A stretch of DNA of 64,000 nt from Xanthobacteraceae bacterium. Lineage in GTDB: Bacteria; Pseudomonadota; Alphaproteobacteria; Rhizobiales; Xanthobacteraceae. The notes below the pieces were generated by a model. It did no database searches, was not told the origin of the DNA, and saw only the letters and a program-made list of their open reading frames with translations. A program made the translations under genes and the position numbers. The DNA lies in the NCBI GenBank assembly GCA_019752575.1, contig JAIELW010000004.1, forward strand, positions 294,560-358,559. The letters run 5' to 3'. Every line of letters starts with the position of its first letter. The first letter of the stretch is position 1. Of this stretch, positions 40,050 through 49,420 are shown one piece after another.

Positions 40050-42479
40050 CTAGTGCGCGATGACCGAAGAGGAATCGTCTTCCGCGCCCTTGACCGGCTT
40101 GGAAGCGGCCTCAGCGGTTTCGTCCCATTCGATCGGCTCCGGTGTGCGGATCAAGGCATGCGCGAGCACCTCGTCCATCCTAGACACCGGCACGATGTCG
40201 AGACCGCCTTTGATCTGCTCCGAAATCTCGGTCAGATCCTTCGCGTTCTCTTCCGGGATCAGCACCTTCTTGATGCCGCCGCGGTGCGCCGCAAGAAGCT
40301 TCTCCTTGAGGCCCCCGATCGGAAGCACCCGGCCGCGCAGCGTGATCTCGCCGGTCATCGCCACGTCGCGCTTCACCGGAATGCCGGTCATCACCGAAAC
40401 GATCGCCGTGACCATTGCGACACCCGCCGAGGGGCCGTCCTTCGGGGTGGCCCCCTCCGGCACGTGGACGTGGATGTCCCGCTTCTCGAACAGCGGCGGC
40501 TTGATGCCGAAGTCGATGGCGCGCGAGCGAACGTAGGACGCTGCCGCCGAGATCGACTCCTTCATCACGTCACGCAGGTTGCCGGTGACCGTCATCTTGC
40601 CCTTGCCGGGCATCATCAGGCCTTCGATCGTGAGCAGCTCGCCGCCGACTTCCGTCCAGGCGAGACCTGTCACGACACCGGTCATGTCCTCCATCTCGGC
40701 TTCGCCGTATCGATACTTCGGCACGCCGAGGTAGCCTTCGAGGTTGTCAGCGGTGACCGAGGCCTTTTCCTTGTTCTCGGTAATCAGCTCCTTCACGCCT
40801 TTGCGGATAACCATCGCAAGTTCGCGCTCGAGGTTACGCACGCCCGCTTCGCGGGTGTAGCGGCGGATCATCGTGAGCAGCGCATCCTCACTGATCGACC
40901 ACTCTTCCGGCTTCAGGCCGTGCTTGGCGGTAACGTTCGGGATCAAGTGCTTGCGCGCGATCTCGACCTTCTCGTTCTCGGTGTAACCCGCGATACGGAT
41001 CACTTCCATACGGTCCAAGAGCGCCGGCGGAATGTTCAGCGTATTCGCCGTCGTCACGAACATCACGTTCGAGAGGTCGTAATCGACCTCAAGATAGTGG
41101 TCGTTGAACGTGGAGTTCTGCTCAGGGTCCAACACTTCGAGCAGCGCCGACGACGGATCGCCGCGGAAGTCCGCGCCCATCTTGTCGATTTCGTCGAGCA
41201 GGAAGAGCGGATTCGACTTCTTCGCCTTGCGCATCGACTGGATGATCTTGCCGGGCATCGAGCCGATATAGGTCCGGCGGTGACCGCGGATTTCGGCTTC
41301 GTCACGCACGCCGCCGAGCGACACGCGCACGAATTCGCGGCCGGTCGCTTTCGCGATCGACTTGCCGAGCGAGGTCTTGCCGACGCCGGGGGCGCCGACG
41401 AGGCACAGGATCGGGCCCGAGAGCTTGTTCGCGCGCTGCTGGACCGCGAGATATTCGACGATGCGTTCCTTGACCTTCTCGAGACCGTAGTGGTCGGCGT
41501 CGAGAATGTCCTGCGCGAACTTGAGGTCCTTCTTGATCTTGCTCTTGTTGTTCCAGGGGATCGAGAGCAACCAGTCGAGATAGTTGCGCACGACGGTCGC
41601 TTCCGCGGACATCGGCGACATCTGGCGGAGCTTCTTCAACTCGTGCATCGCCTTCTCGCGCGCTTCCTTCGTCAGCTTGGTGCGCTTGATCTTGTCTTCG
41701 AGTTCCTGAAGCTCGTCCTTGCCGTCCTCGTCGCCGAGTTCCTTCTGGATCGCCTTCATCTGCTCATTGAGGTAGTACTCGCGCTGCGTCTTCTCCATCT
41801 GGCGCTTGACGCGCGTGCGGATGCGCTTCTCGACCTGCAAGACCGAGATTTCGCTTTCCATAAGCTGAAGCACCTTCTCGAGGCGCGCGGCTACGCTCGT
41901 CAGTTCGAGTACCGCCTGCTTGTCGGCGATCTTGACGGCGAGGTGCGAAGCGACCGTATCGGCGAGCTTCGAGTGCTCGTCGATCTGCGAGACCACGCCG
42001 ACGACTTCCGGCGAGACCTTCTTGTTCAGCTTCACGTAGTTTTCGAATTCGTTCACGACCGACCGCGCGAGCGCTTCGACCTCGACATGCTCGCCGTCTT
42101 CGGCGGCAATCGTGGCCGCTTCCGCTTCGAAATATTCGGGGCGGTCGGTGTAGTTCGAGATGTTCGCGCGCTCGACGCCTTCGACCAGCACCTTCACGGT
42201 GCCGTCGGGCAACTTCAACAGTTGCAGCACGGACGCGAGCGTGCCGACCTTGAAGATGGCATCGGCCTTCGGCTCGTCGTCGCTCGCGTTCATCTGCGTC
42301 GCGAGAAGAATGTAGGTGTCGTTCTTCATCACCTCTTCGAGCGCGCGGATCGATTTCTCGCGGCCGACGAAGAGCGGCACGATCATGTGGGGAAACACCA
42401 CGATGTCGCGCAGCGGGAGAACGGGATAGTTCTGGCTCTGACCTGGAACTAGCGGAGGACGCGGCTTCTGGGCGGTCAT
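40050..42479 (-). CDS. lon: ATP-dependent protease La (Lon)
   Basis: This AAA+ serine protease of 809 residues degrades misfolded and regulatory proteins. It has the N-terminal LonN domain ([26 protein letters not shown]), Walker [10 protein letters not shown] near residue 360, Walker [10 protein letters not shown], and the protease domain with the catalytic Ser in TPKDGPSAG and Lys in [14 protein letters not shown]. Its place between clpX and hupB is the conserved alphaproteobacterial order. Confidence 0.98.
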   Translation of the reverse strand: MTAQKPRPPLVPGQSQNYPVLPLRDIVVFPHMIVPLFVGREKSIRALEEVMKNDTYILLATQMNASDDEPKADAIFKVGTLASVLQLLKLPDGTVKVLVEGVERANISNYTDRPEYFEAEAATIAAEDGEHVEVEALARSVVNEFENYVKLNKKVSPEVVGVVSQIDEHSKLADTVASHLAVKIADKQAVLELTSVAARLEKVLQLMESEISVLQVEKRIRTRVKRQMEKTQREYYLNEQMKAIQKELGDEDGKDELQELEDKIKRTKLTKEAREKAMHELKKLRQMSPMSAEATVVRNYLDWLLSIPWNNKSKIKKDLKFAQDILDADHYGLEKVKERIVEYLAVQQRANKLSGPILCLVGAPGVGKTSLGKSIAKATGREFVRVSLGGVRDEAEIRGHRRTYIGSMPGKIIQSMRKAKKSNPLFLLDEIDKMGADFRGDPSSALLEVLDPEQNSTFNDHYLEVDYDLSNVMFVTTANTLNIPPALLDRMEVIRIAGYTENEKVEIARKHLIPNVTAKHGLKPEEWSISEDALLTMIRRYTREAGVRNLERELAMVIRKGVKELITENKEKASVTADNLEGYLGVPKYRYGEAEMEDMTGVVTGLAWTEVGGELLTIEGLMMPGKGKMTVTGNLRDVMKESISAAASYVRSRAIDFGIKPPLFEKRDIHVHVPEGATPKDGPSAGVAMVTAIVSVMTGIPVKRDVAMTGEITLRGRVLPIGGLKEKLLAAHRGGIKKVLIPEENAKDLTEISEQIKGGLDIVPVSRMDEVLAHALIRTPEPIEWDETAEAASKPVKGAEDDSSSVIAH

Positions 42480-42677
42480 ATCGGCCCTTTCTTCGGTTCC
42501 GGGATAGGAGTCTGCCCTCGGGTAGTGAAAAGTGACTTACGGGCGATTCCTGCCGGAATCTTGTTCGGGATCATAAGTAGCAATGAACCATAGGGGTTCA
42601 AGTGCCTGAAAATGCAGGTCTCAGTCCATTTTCCCCGGTTTTTCGGCCGGATTAGCTAACGGCTAATACCAAAGACA

Positions 42678-42700
42678 AACGGGGCCCTAGCGGCCCCGTT
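42678..42700 (-). terminator. Intrinsic terminator of clpX
   Basis: On the minus strand a 9-bp GC-rich stem, AACGGGGCC/GGCCCCGTT with a 5-base loop, is followed by TGTCTTT, 25 bases after the clpX stop. lon therefore needs its own promoter in the remaining 200 bases. Confidence 0.8.
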
Positions 42701-42724
42701 CCCTGGAACTCGTGCGCTAAATTC

Positions 42725-43993
42725 TCAGGCGCTGGCGGGTGCGCTCTGCTCGGCGCCGCGATCCGAATAGGTGTAGAGCGGACGCGCGCCGCCCTCGACC
42801 GCTTCGCGCGAGATCACTACCTCTTCGACGCCTTCGAGGCTCGGCAGATCGAACATGGTCTCCAGCAGAATGCCTTCCATGATCGAGCGCAGACCGCGCG
42901 CACCGGTCTTGCGTTCGATCGCCTTGCGGGCAATCGCGCCGAGCGCTTCCTCGTGGATCGTGAGATGGACATTCTCCATCTCGAACAGCCGCTGATATTG
43001 CTTCACGAGCGCGTTCTTCGGCTCCGTGAGAATCTTCTTCAGCGCGTCCTCGTCGAGATCGCCCAAGGTCGCGAGCACCGGCAGACGACCGATGAATTCG
43101 GGGATCAACCCGTACTTCAAGAGGTCTTCCGGCTCGACATTGCGGAACACTTCGCCGGGCTTGCGGTCTTCCGGCGAGCGCACGGTCGCGCCGAAGCCGA
43201 TCGAGGTGCCCTTACCGCGCGACGTAATGATCTTGTCGAGGCCGCCGAAGGCACCGCCGCAGATGAAGAGGATATTGGTGGTATCGACCTGCAGGAATTC
43301 CTGCTGCGGGTGCTTGCGGCCGCCTTGCGGAGGCACGGAGGCGACGGTGCCTTCCATGATCTTCAGGAGCGCCTGCTGCACGCCTTCGCCCGACACGTCG
43401 CGGGTGATCGACGGGTTGTCGGACTTGCGCGAAATCTTGTCGATTTCGTCGATATAAACGATGCCGCGCTGTGCGCGCTCGACGTTGTAGTCGGCGGCCT
43501 GCAACAGCTTCAGGATGATGTTTTCGACGTCCTCGCCGACGTAACCGGCTTCGGTCAGCGTCGTGGCGTCGGCCATCGTGAACGGCACATCGAGGATGCG
43601 CGCGAGCGTCTGCGCCAGGAGCGTCTTGCCTGAGCCGGTGGGCCCGATCAGCAGGATGTTCGACTTCGCGAGCTCGACGTCGTTGTGCTTGGTCGCGTGG
43701 TTCAGCCGCTTGTAGTGGTTGTGAACCGCGACCGAGAGAACCTTCTTCGCCTGGTCCTGGCCGATGACGTAGTCGTCGAGAACCTTGCGGATCTCCTTCG
43801 GCGTCGGAATGCCGTCGCGCGACTTCACCAGCGAGGACTTGTTCTCCTCACGGATGATGTCCATGCACAGTTCGACGCATTCATCGCAGATGAAGACGGT
43901 TGGGCCGGCAATCAGCTTGCGGACCTCGTGCTGGCTTTTGCCGCAGAAAGAGCAGTAAAGGGTGCTCTTGGACTCGCCGCCGGCCTTGCTCAT
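42725..43993 (-). CDS. clpX: ATP-dependent Clp protease ATP-binding subunit ClpX
   Basis: This unfoldase feeds substrates to ClpP and is a cell-cycle regulator in alphaproteobacteria. The 422-residue protein has the zinc-binding domain ([11 protein letters not shown]...[10 protein letters not shown]), Walker A GPTGSGKT, Walker [11 protein letters not shown] and the C-terminal SRH domain. [14 protein letters not shown] is the family start; forty open codons before it are not ClpX-like. Unusually, it is separated from clpP by an antiporter gene and an FHA gene. Confidence 0.97.
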   Translation of the reverse strand: MSKAGGESKSTLYCSFCGKSQHEVRKLIAGPTVFICDECVELCMDIIREENKSSLVKSRDGIPTPKEIRKVLDDYVIGQDQAKKVLSVAVHNHYKRLNHATKHNDVELAKSNILLIGPTGSGKTLLAQTLARILDVPFTMADATTLTEAGYVGEDVENIILKLLQAADYNVERAQRGIVYIDEIDKISRKSDNPSITRDVSGEGVQQALLKIMEGTVASVPPQGGRKHPQQEFLQVDTTNILFICGGAFGGLDKIITSRGKGTSIGFGATVRSPEDRKPGEVFRNVEPEDLLKYGLIPEFIGRLPVLATLGDLDEDALKKILTEPKNALVKQYQRLFEMENVHLTIHEEALGAIARKAIERKTGARGLRSIMEGILLETMFDLPSLEGVEEVVISREAVEGGARPLYTYSDRGAEQSAPASA

Positions 43994-44434
43994 TCCACTT
44001 CTCCGTTCCTTCGCAGCGGGCGCATCCTGCCCCCGCCGCGCTGTCCCAGTCCGATTTCTGGCCCGGGGTAGTTCGAGAATCCCGCCCCACCCTGCAATGC
44101 AATAGCGAAGCACGCTAGCGCTGGCACAATCAAGGTTTGCTTAACCTTAGCGGGACCGCCTTCCACGATTCGTAGATGACGATCTTACGACCCAAATCCT
44201 ATCCAAGTGCTACCGAAACCCGGACTCCCGCCCTTTGTGTACGGTGCAATCCGTGTGCCGTCGGATGTGTCCCGGCGGCCGAATTGCGACGATCCGCCGC
44301 CAAAAGACGCTTGCTCTTACGACTTTGGATGGAAGGAGAAAGTTCCGCTGAAGGTCAGGCACAGACCGCGTGGCCTGCCCGCGCCATATGCGTTAGCTTC
44401 GGCCCCATTCAAGTGGCGAGGGAACACGGCAGCC
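43994..44434. other. 441-base divergent spacer between clpX and the FHA gene
   Basis: The gap must hold the clpX promoter (minus strand) and that of the FHA gene (plus strand). The only clear structure is an inverted repeat AAGGTT/AACCTT with a 5-base loop at 44132-44148. The frame of the FHA gene stays open back to 44207, but that stretch is rich in Pro and Arg and resembles no protein I know, so I do not count it as coding. Confidence 0.4.
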
Positions 44435-44845
44435 ATGTCCGGTAACGAAACCAGAATCAAACGGCAAGGCGAAACCGGTGGCGGCGAGGCTCTGGACGAC
44501 ATTTCGACCCAGCTCATCCGCGACAAGTCCAATCAAGTGGTCGGCAAGCTTACGATCGTCGAAGGCCCCGGCGCCGGGAAATCGGTGAACATCTTCACCG
44601 GCACCAACCAGATCGGCCGCGGCGACGACATGCGCGTGCAGGTCAACTTCGGCGACGACACGATCTCGCGCCAGCAGCACGCGGTCATCACCTATGACGC
44701 CAAGAACCTCGAAGTCCGCGTCTATGACGGCGGCAAGCCGGGCGGGCTGTGGGTCAACGGCACCCGCGTGACTTCCGATCAGCCCGTCAAATTCGGCGAT
44801 TTGATCAAGCTTGGTGAAACTACGCTCAAGCTGGAACAAGCGTGA
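44435..44845 (+). CDS. Stand-alone FHA-domain protein
   Basis: The 136-residue protein consists of a polar N-terminus of about 30 residues, including ETRIKRQGE and several Thr and Ser, and one FHA domain (about 40-136). The key phosphothreonine-binding residues are present: IGRGDD, SRQQH and GLWVNGTRV. FHA domains bind phosphothreonine peptides. No Ser/Thr kinase gene is in the window. The N-terminal threonines could be the phosphorylated part in an intramolecular switch, but that is speculation. It converges on the antiporter-FHA gene with three bases between the stop codons. Confidence 0.85.
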   Translation: MSGNETRIKRQGETGGGEALDDISTQLIRDKSNQVVGKLTIVEGPGAGKSVNIFTGTNQIGRGDDMRVQVNFGDDTISRQQHAVITYDAKNLEVRVYDGGKPGGLWVNGTRVTSDQPVKFGDLIKLGETTLKLEQA

Positions 44846-44848
44846 GCT

Positions 44849-46567
44849 TTACGCCGTCCGGAATCTAAAGTTCACGCCGTTCAACGAAACCGTATCGCCG
44901 TTTTTCAGGATCGCGCGATCCTGCTGCACGCCGTTGACGGTAATCGGATTGGGTTCTGAACGCGCCGCCGTGAGGTTGGTGATCTCGTAAACATCCTCGC
45001 CCAGCTTCTGAAGCCGCGCGTGTCCACGTGAAACACGCACGTCGTTGACGCGGATGCCGTCTTCCTTGTGACGTCCGATGACCACGTCGGGGCTGTTGAC
45101 CGCAACCTTGCCGATGGCGTTCTCGAAATCGAGCGATGCACCCTCGACTTTCGCGCGCTGACCGACCACTTTGCCCGGCTGCTCGGATTTAGGCAGGTCG
45201 GGCACAGTCGGCACGCTGATTTCGATCTTCTGTTCTTCACGCGTCTGCACCGCGGCCTCGCCGAAATAGCCTCGCGCGAGATTACAAAGCGGCACGGTGA
45301 TCGCGGTCGAAACGAGCGCGACCAGAATGAGCGCCGTGAACGTGCTCTGCCCGAATACGCCGCGCTCGTACAGGATGGTCACGACCACGAGTTCCATCAG
45401 GCCCTTGCACTGCATCAGCGTGCCGAGTGTGATTGAGAACGGCGCCGACTGGCCCAAGCGCCAGGTCGGGATCGTGACACCAAAGAATTTGCCGGTGATG
45501 CAGACCGCCAGCGCGATGCCCGCGATGTACCACATCTCGGTATTGCCGAACTCGAACTTGGTCTTCAGACCGGTCGCGAGGAAGAAGAATGGGAGCAGCA
45601 ACAAGCTGACCGGAACGTCGAATCGATCCTGCGCCATGTGACGCAACTTTTCCGGAATGAGCAGGCCGACAAAGAACGCCCCGAACACGGCGTGCAGACC
45701 AGTCAATTCGGTAATCGCACCGACCCCGAACACGGCCAGAATGACCATCGACATCAACATGCGCTCGGTCGCCTGCTGCGCGAGCAGCCGCTCCAGAATC
45801 GGATTGACGACGTAGATCACAAGCATGATCGCGAGGATGCCTCCCCCGATTGCAAACAGAAATGCGTAGAATGAAATCCAGTTGATTAGCGGCAGCGCGC
45901 CGCTCACACCCGGAGGCGCGAGCGGCAGAATGATTGCGAGCGAAAGCCATAGAAGTCCGTCGTCGACGCCGCCGACCGCGAGCGCGACCGACCCGATCGG
46001 CTTGGAGTTGAAGCCGAGCTCGCGCAACACGATCACGAGCACCGGCAGCGCGGTGACCGCCATGCAGAGACCGAACGCTACCGTGTAGAGCAATTCGCCT
46101 CGCGTCCCTAGCACCAGGCTTCCCGGCACATTCACGTAATAGCTCGCGATGAAATAGGCCGCGATCGAGCCCATGATCCATGGTGTGAACACGCCGGTGA
46201 CGCCGATTTTCAGGATCATACCTGCGGCGTTCTGCACGACGTTGCGGTCCGCCTCGCAGCCCGCGAGAAACACGAACATTACGACAGCTACGGTCGCGAG
46301 CGCGGTGATACCGGCGCTGACCGTCGTGCCGAGCTTCGCGTTACTCGGATCGGCGAGACCGAAGAGATATTTGAACGCATCCGGCGCGATCACACCGAAG
46401 ATCGAGCCGCCGAGCAGAATGCCGACGAAAATCTGGATGATCGCGAGCGGGAAAAGCTTCCGAAGATTGAAGTAGTGCCAGAGGATCAGCGGAATGCCGA
46501 CGACCGCGAGAACCTGCAACAACAGCAGAAACTTGTAGTCGAAAAAGCTGAGAACCTGAGTCCACAT
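44849..46567 (-). CDS. Cation/proton antiporter (CPA2 family) with C-terminal FHA domain
   Basis: About 572 residues. The first ~420 form 12-13 membrane helices of the KefB/NapA-like sodium/proton exchanger family, with the likely ion-binding aspartate pair in AVGGVDDGLLWLS. A polar linker follows (about 420-490). In place of the RCK/TrkA domain usual in this family there is an FHA domain (about 494-572): DVVIGRHKEDG, VSRGHARL, ITNL and PITVNGVQQD. This suggests gating by a phosphothreonine protein; the ion and signal are unknown. Two ATG starts seven codons apart are possible; the second (MWTQVLSFF) is used. It lies between clpP and clpX. Confidence 0.88.
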   Translation of the reverse strand: MWTQVLSFFDYKFLLLLQVLAVVGIPLILWHYFNLRKLFPLAIIQIFVGILLGGSIFGVIAPDAFKYLFGLADPSNAKLGTTVSAGITALATVAVVMFVFLAGCEADRNVVQNAAGMILKIGVTGVFTPWIMGSIAAYFIASYYVNVPGSLVLGTRGELLYTVAFGLCMAVTALPVLVIVLRELGFNSKPIGSVALAVGGVDDGLLWLSLAIILPLAPPGVSGALPLINWISFYAFLFAIGGGILAIMLVIYVVNPILERLLAQQATERMLMSMVILAVFGVGAITELTGLHAVFGAFFVGLLIPEKLRHMAQDRFDVPVSLLLLPFFFLATGLKTKFEFGNTEMWYIAGIALAVCITGKFFGVTIPTWRLGQSAPFSITLGTLMQCKGLMELVVVTILYERGVFGQSTFTALILVALVSTAITVPLCNLARGYFGEAAVQTREEQKIEISVPTVPDLPKSEQPGKVVGQRAKVEGASLDFENAIGKVAVNSPDVVIGRHKEDGIRVNDVRVSRGHARLQKLGEDVYEITNLTAARSEPNPITVNGVQQDRAILKNGDTVSLNGVNFRFRTA

Positions 46568-46667
46568 GGCCGCCGCCCCGCCGCGCATTCAGATGCGGCA
46601 ATGCTAGTCGCATAAGAAAACGCCGCCAAGGCGTTCAGTCGCGTAATTGTGCGGAAGAAAGAAGCGC

Positions 46668-47306
46668 TTACGAAGCTTTCGCGAGCGAGACTTCGTCGGT
46701 CGGGCGCTTGTCGATCACCTTGTCGACGAGACCGAACTCGGCCGCCGCTTCCGCCGTCATGAACTTGTCGCGCTCGAGCGCGTCTTCGATGACCTTCAGC
46801 GGCTGGCCGGTGTGCTTCACATAGATCTCGTTAAGACGCTTCTTGAGGTTCAGGATTTCCTGCGCGTGCACCATGATGTCGGTCGCCTGACCCTGGAAAC
46901 CGCCCGAAGGCTGGTGAACCATGATCCGCGCATTGGGGAGCGCGAAGCGCTGGCCCTTCTCGCCGGCGGCGAGCAGAAGCGAGCCCATCGAGGCTGCCTG
47001 ACCGGTGCAGAGCGTCGAGACCGGCGGCCGGATGAACTGCATGGTGTCGTAGATCGCCATGCCCGATGTCACCACGCCGCCGGGCGAGTTGATGTACATC
47101 GAGATTTCCTTCTTCGGATTTTCCGCTTCGAGGAAAAGCAACTGCGCCACCACGAGGGTCGACATGCCATCCTCGATCGGGCCGGTGATGAAGATGATCC
47201 GCTCTTTCAGAAGGCGCGAAAAGATGTCGTAAGCGCGCTCGCCGCGGTTGGTCTGCTCGACCACCATCGGGACTAAGTTCATGTAGGTTTCGATCGGATC
47301 GCGCAT
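46668..47306 (-). CDS. clpP: ATP-dependent Clp protease proteolytic subunit ClpP
   Basis: This serine peptidase of 212 residues forms the ClpXP chamber. The catalytic Ser lies in [11 protein letters not shown], His in [11 protein letters not shown] and Asp later in the C-terminal half ([10 protein letters not shown]). The start [15 protein letters not shown] fits the alphaproteobacterial form with a short propeptide. It follows tig by 84 bases. Confidence 0.97.
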   Translation of the reverse strand: MRDPIETYMNLVPMVVEQTNRGERAYDIFSRLLKERIIFITGPIEDGMSTLVVAQLLFLEAENPKKEISMYINSPGGVVTSGMAIYDTMQFIRPPVSTLCTGQAASMGSLLLAAGEKGQRFALPNARIMVHQPSGGFQGQATDIMVHAQEILNLKKRLNEIYVKHTGQPLKVIEDALERDKFMTAEAAAEFGLVDKVIDKRPTDEVSLAKAS

Positions 47307-47327
47307 CGTCTTCTCCTCGCAGGAATT

Positions 47328-47376
47328 CCACTCGAATCGGATTTGCCGGAATTTAGCTTGGCCCCGGTTCGAGTGG
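47328..47376. repeat. 9-bp inverted repeat in the tig-clpP spacer
   Basis: CCACTCGAA and TTCGAGTGG face each other across 31 bases, just upstream of the clpP ribosome site (GGAG). It may form a stem in the tig-clpP transcript or serve as an operator. Confidence 0.4.
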
Positions 47377-47390
47377 GTTAATCCGGAACC

Positions 47391-48782
47391 CTACTTTTTC
47401 GCTTTCTTCTTGTTCTTCCCGATCTTGGGCTGGGAAGTGGTCTCCTCATCGTCCGCGAGCAATTCGTCGCGGCTGACCTTCTTTTCGGTGACGTCTGCGA
47501 GTTCGAGGATGAAGTCGATGACCTTGTCCTCGAACAGCGGCGCGCGGATGCCCGCCATAGCCTGCGGGTTCTTGCGGAAATGATCCCACACCTGCTGTTC
47601 CTGGCCAGGGAACTGCCGGGCCTGCTCGACCAGCGCGCGGGTTAATTCGTCTTCGGAAACCTGGATATTGTTCTTCTCGCCCAGTTCCGCAATGGTCAGG
47701 CCGAGACGAACGCGGCGGTCGGCGATCCGGCGGTATTCGGACTTAGCCTCTTCTTCCGTGGTGTCTTCGTCAGCCCACGTGCGCTTGCGGTTCTGGAGGT
47801 CGTTCTGAACCGCCTTCCAGACGGTCTCGAATTCCTGCTCAACAAGCGAAGGCGGAGCGGCGAACTTCATGGTTTCGTCGAGCGCATCCAATAGCGAACG
47901 CTTGGCCTTGGTGCGCGAGACCTGTTTGAAGTCGCGCGCAATGCGCTCGCGTACCTGCTCTTTGAGCTTCGCGAGATTTTCCGCGCCCACGCTCTTGGCG
48001 AACTCGTCGTCGATCTCGGTTTTCTTCGGCTTCTCGACCTTCTTCACGTTAATCGCAAAGACGGCATCCTTGCCGGCGAGCTCCGGCGCGCCGTACTCGG
48101 CCGGAAACGTAACCTTCACATCCTTCTTGTCACCCGCGGCAACGCCGATCAACTGATCCTCGAAGCCGGGGATGAAGGTGTTGGAGCCGAGCTGAAGCGG
48201 CGCATCTTCCGCGGCACCGCCGTCGAACGGCACACCGTCAATCGAGCCTTTGAAGTCGATGATGATCTGATCGCCGCTTTCGGCTTTGCCCTGCTTCTCC
48301 TCGAATTGCTGGTTGGCTTCGGCGATCTTTTCGAGCGCCTGAGCGACGTCGGCGTCAGTCGTCTCCGTGACTGGGCGCGTCACCTTGATCTTTTTGAAGT
48401 CGGGAAATTCGACCCTCGGCAGAATTTCCATCGCAACCTTGTAGGCGAGATCGCTCTTGCCCTCGATCAGTTCCTTGACCGCCGCTTCGTCGTTCGCCTT
48501 GAGCGTGACCTGCGGCTCCAGTGCGAGTTTGAACTTGCCGTCGTCGACGATCTTCTGGTTCGAGTCGTTGACCGTTTGCTGGATCACCTCGCTCATCACG
48601 GACTTGCCGTAGACGCGCTTGAGGTGGCTCATCGGCACCTTGCCGGGGCGGAAGCCTGCGATGTTCACACGATCCTTGATCTCGCCGAGTTTCGCGTTCA
48701 CGCGCTGATCGAGATCGGCTGCGGACACTACAACTTCATATTCGCGCTTCAGGCCCTCGGAGAGGGTTTCCTTCACTTGCAT
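47391..48782 (-). CDS. tig: Trigger factor
   Basis: This ribosome-bound chaperone with prolyl isomerase activity has 463 residues. The ribosome-binding signature is present in the form GFRPGKVPMSHLKRVYG (around residue 45). The FKBP-like domain is around 155-240 (SGDQIIIDFKGSIDGVPFDGG), followed by the C-terminal chaperone arms and a lysine-rich tail ending KNKKKAKK. It heads the tig-clpP cluster. Confidence 0.97.
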   Translation of the reverse strand: MQVKETLSEGLKREYEVVVSAADLDQRVNAKLGEIKDRVNIAGFRPGKVPMSHLKRVYGKSVMSEVIQQTVNDSNQKIVDDGKFKLALEPQVTLKANDEAAVKELIEGKSDLAYKVAMEILPRVEFPDFKKIKVTRPVTETTDADVAQALEKIAEANQQFEEKQGKAESGDQIIIDFKGSIDGVPFDGGAAEDAPLQLGSNTFIPGFEDQLIGVAAGDKKDVKVTFPAEYGAPELAGKDAVFAINVKKVEKPKKTEIDDEFAKSVGAENLAKLKEQVRERIARDFKQVSRTKAKRSLLDALDETMKFAAPPSLVEQEFETVWKAVQNDLQNRKRTWADEDTTEEEAKSEYRRIADRRVRLGLTIAELGEKNNIQVSEDELTRALVEQARQFPGQEQQVWDHFRKNPQAMAGIRAPLFEDKVIDFILELADVTEKKVSRDELLADDEETTSQPKIGKNKKKAKK

Positions 48783-48828
48783 CTGTCGTCAAAGCCTTCG
48801 TTTCTGATTGCCGCCGGGCAGGAAAAAC

Positions 48829-48913
48829 TGGTGCGGGCGGAGGGACTCGAACCCCCACGACTTGCGTCACTGGAACCTAAATCCAGCGCGTCTACCAGTT
48901 CCGCCACGCCCGC
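48829..48913 (-). tRNA. tRNA-Leu (UAG)
   Basis: A class II tRNA on the minus strand: acceptor GCGGGCG/CGCCCGC, anticodon stem CTGGA/TCCAG with loop TTTAGGT (anticodon TAG), a variable arm, T-arm GGGGTTCGAGTCCC, CCA encoded. It lies just upstream of tig. Confidence 0.97.
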
Positions 48914-48955
48914 GGAAAATGCACGGGGGCTGCCCGGCGCCGATTTGGCGAGCGG

Positions 48956-48983
48956 GGTATAGCATGGCACTTTCGGGGTTCAA
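48956..48983 (-). promoter_or_regulatory. Probable promoter of tRNA-Leu (and perhaps tig)
   Basis: On the minus strand TTGAAC and TATACC are spaced by 16 bases, about 42 bases before the tRNA. With no terminator visible after the tRNA, tig could be read from here too. Confidence 0.55.
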
Positions 48984-49003
48984 CTCCGTTTCGATACCTC
49001 CCA

Positions 49004-49420
49004 ATGCATAAGCAACCCGCGCTCGCGGCCGACTGCGTCGTCTTCGACAAAGCGGGACGCCTGCTCCTGATCCGCCGGAAAAACCCGCCCTTTCAGGGCC
49101 AGTACGCGCTTCCCGGCGGCTTCGTGGAGTACGGCGAGCGGATGGAGGACGCGGCCTTGCGCGAACTGCGCGAGGAAACGGGCATCGCAGGTAAAATCGT
49201 CCGCCTCGTCGGCGTCTATTCACGGCCTGACCGCGACCCGCGCGGGCATTGTGTGTCCGCAGTCTATCTTGTCGACGCCGGAGACCAGTCGCCGGTTGCC
49301 GGCGACGACGCGGCAGCCGCCGAATTTGTCGAAAACTACCGTGCACAGCGTCTCGCCTTCGATCACGACGAGATCGTCGCCGATGCGCTCGCTCAGCGCT
49401 CCGGGGCGAAGGCTTCGTAA
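49004..49420 (+). CDS. Nudix hydrolase (ADP-ribose pyrophosphatase-like)
   Basis: The 138-residue protein has a complete Nudix box, G(FVEYG)E...REL REETGI, at about residues 38-60, preceded by the usual PPFQGQYALPGG. It probably hydrolyses a nucleoside diphosphate linked to another group, such as ADP-ribose or an oxidised nucleotide; the exact substrate cannot be read. Its 3' end overlaps the end of nnr by 28 bases, tail to tail. Both enzymes deal with nucleotide housekeeping. Confidence 0.9.
   Translation: MHKQPALAADCVVFDKAGRLLLIRRKNPPFQGQYALPGGFVEYGERMEDAALRELREETGIAGKIVRLVGVYSRPDRDPRGHCVSAVYLVDAGDQSPVAGDDAAAAEFVENYRAQRLAFDHDEIVADALAQRSGAKAS

Noticed and set aside
39966..42452. Open frame of 828 codons on the plus strand across the whole of lon
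   Set aside because: It is the mirror of lon in a GC-rich genome; the translation is dominated by Arg, His, Asp and Val, has no family features, and lon itself is certain.
42540..42620. Heat-shock (sigma-32) promoter before lon, CTTGAACCCC followed by TTATGAT on the minus strand
   Set aside because: The spacing between the two parts is about 21 bases, longer than known RpoH promoters, so the match may be chance.
44207..44434. In-frame upstream extension of the stand-alone FHA protein
   Set aside because: The extra 76 residues are Pro/Arg-rich and lie in a long divergent spacer; the internal ATG leads straight to the conserved part.
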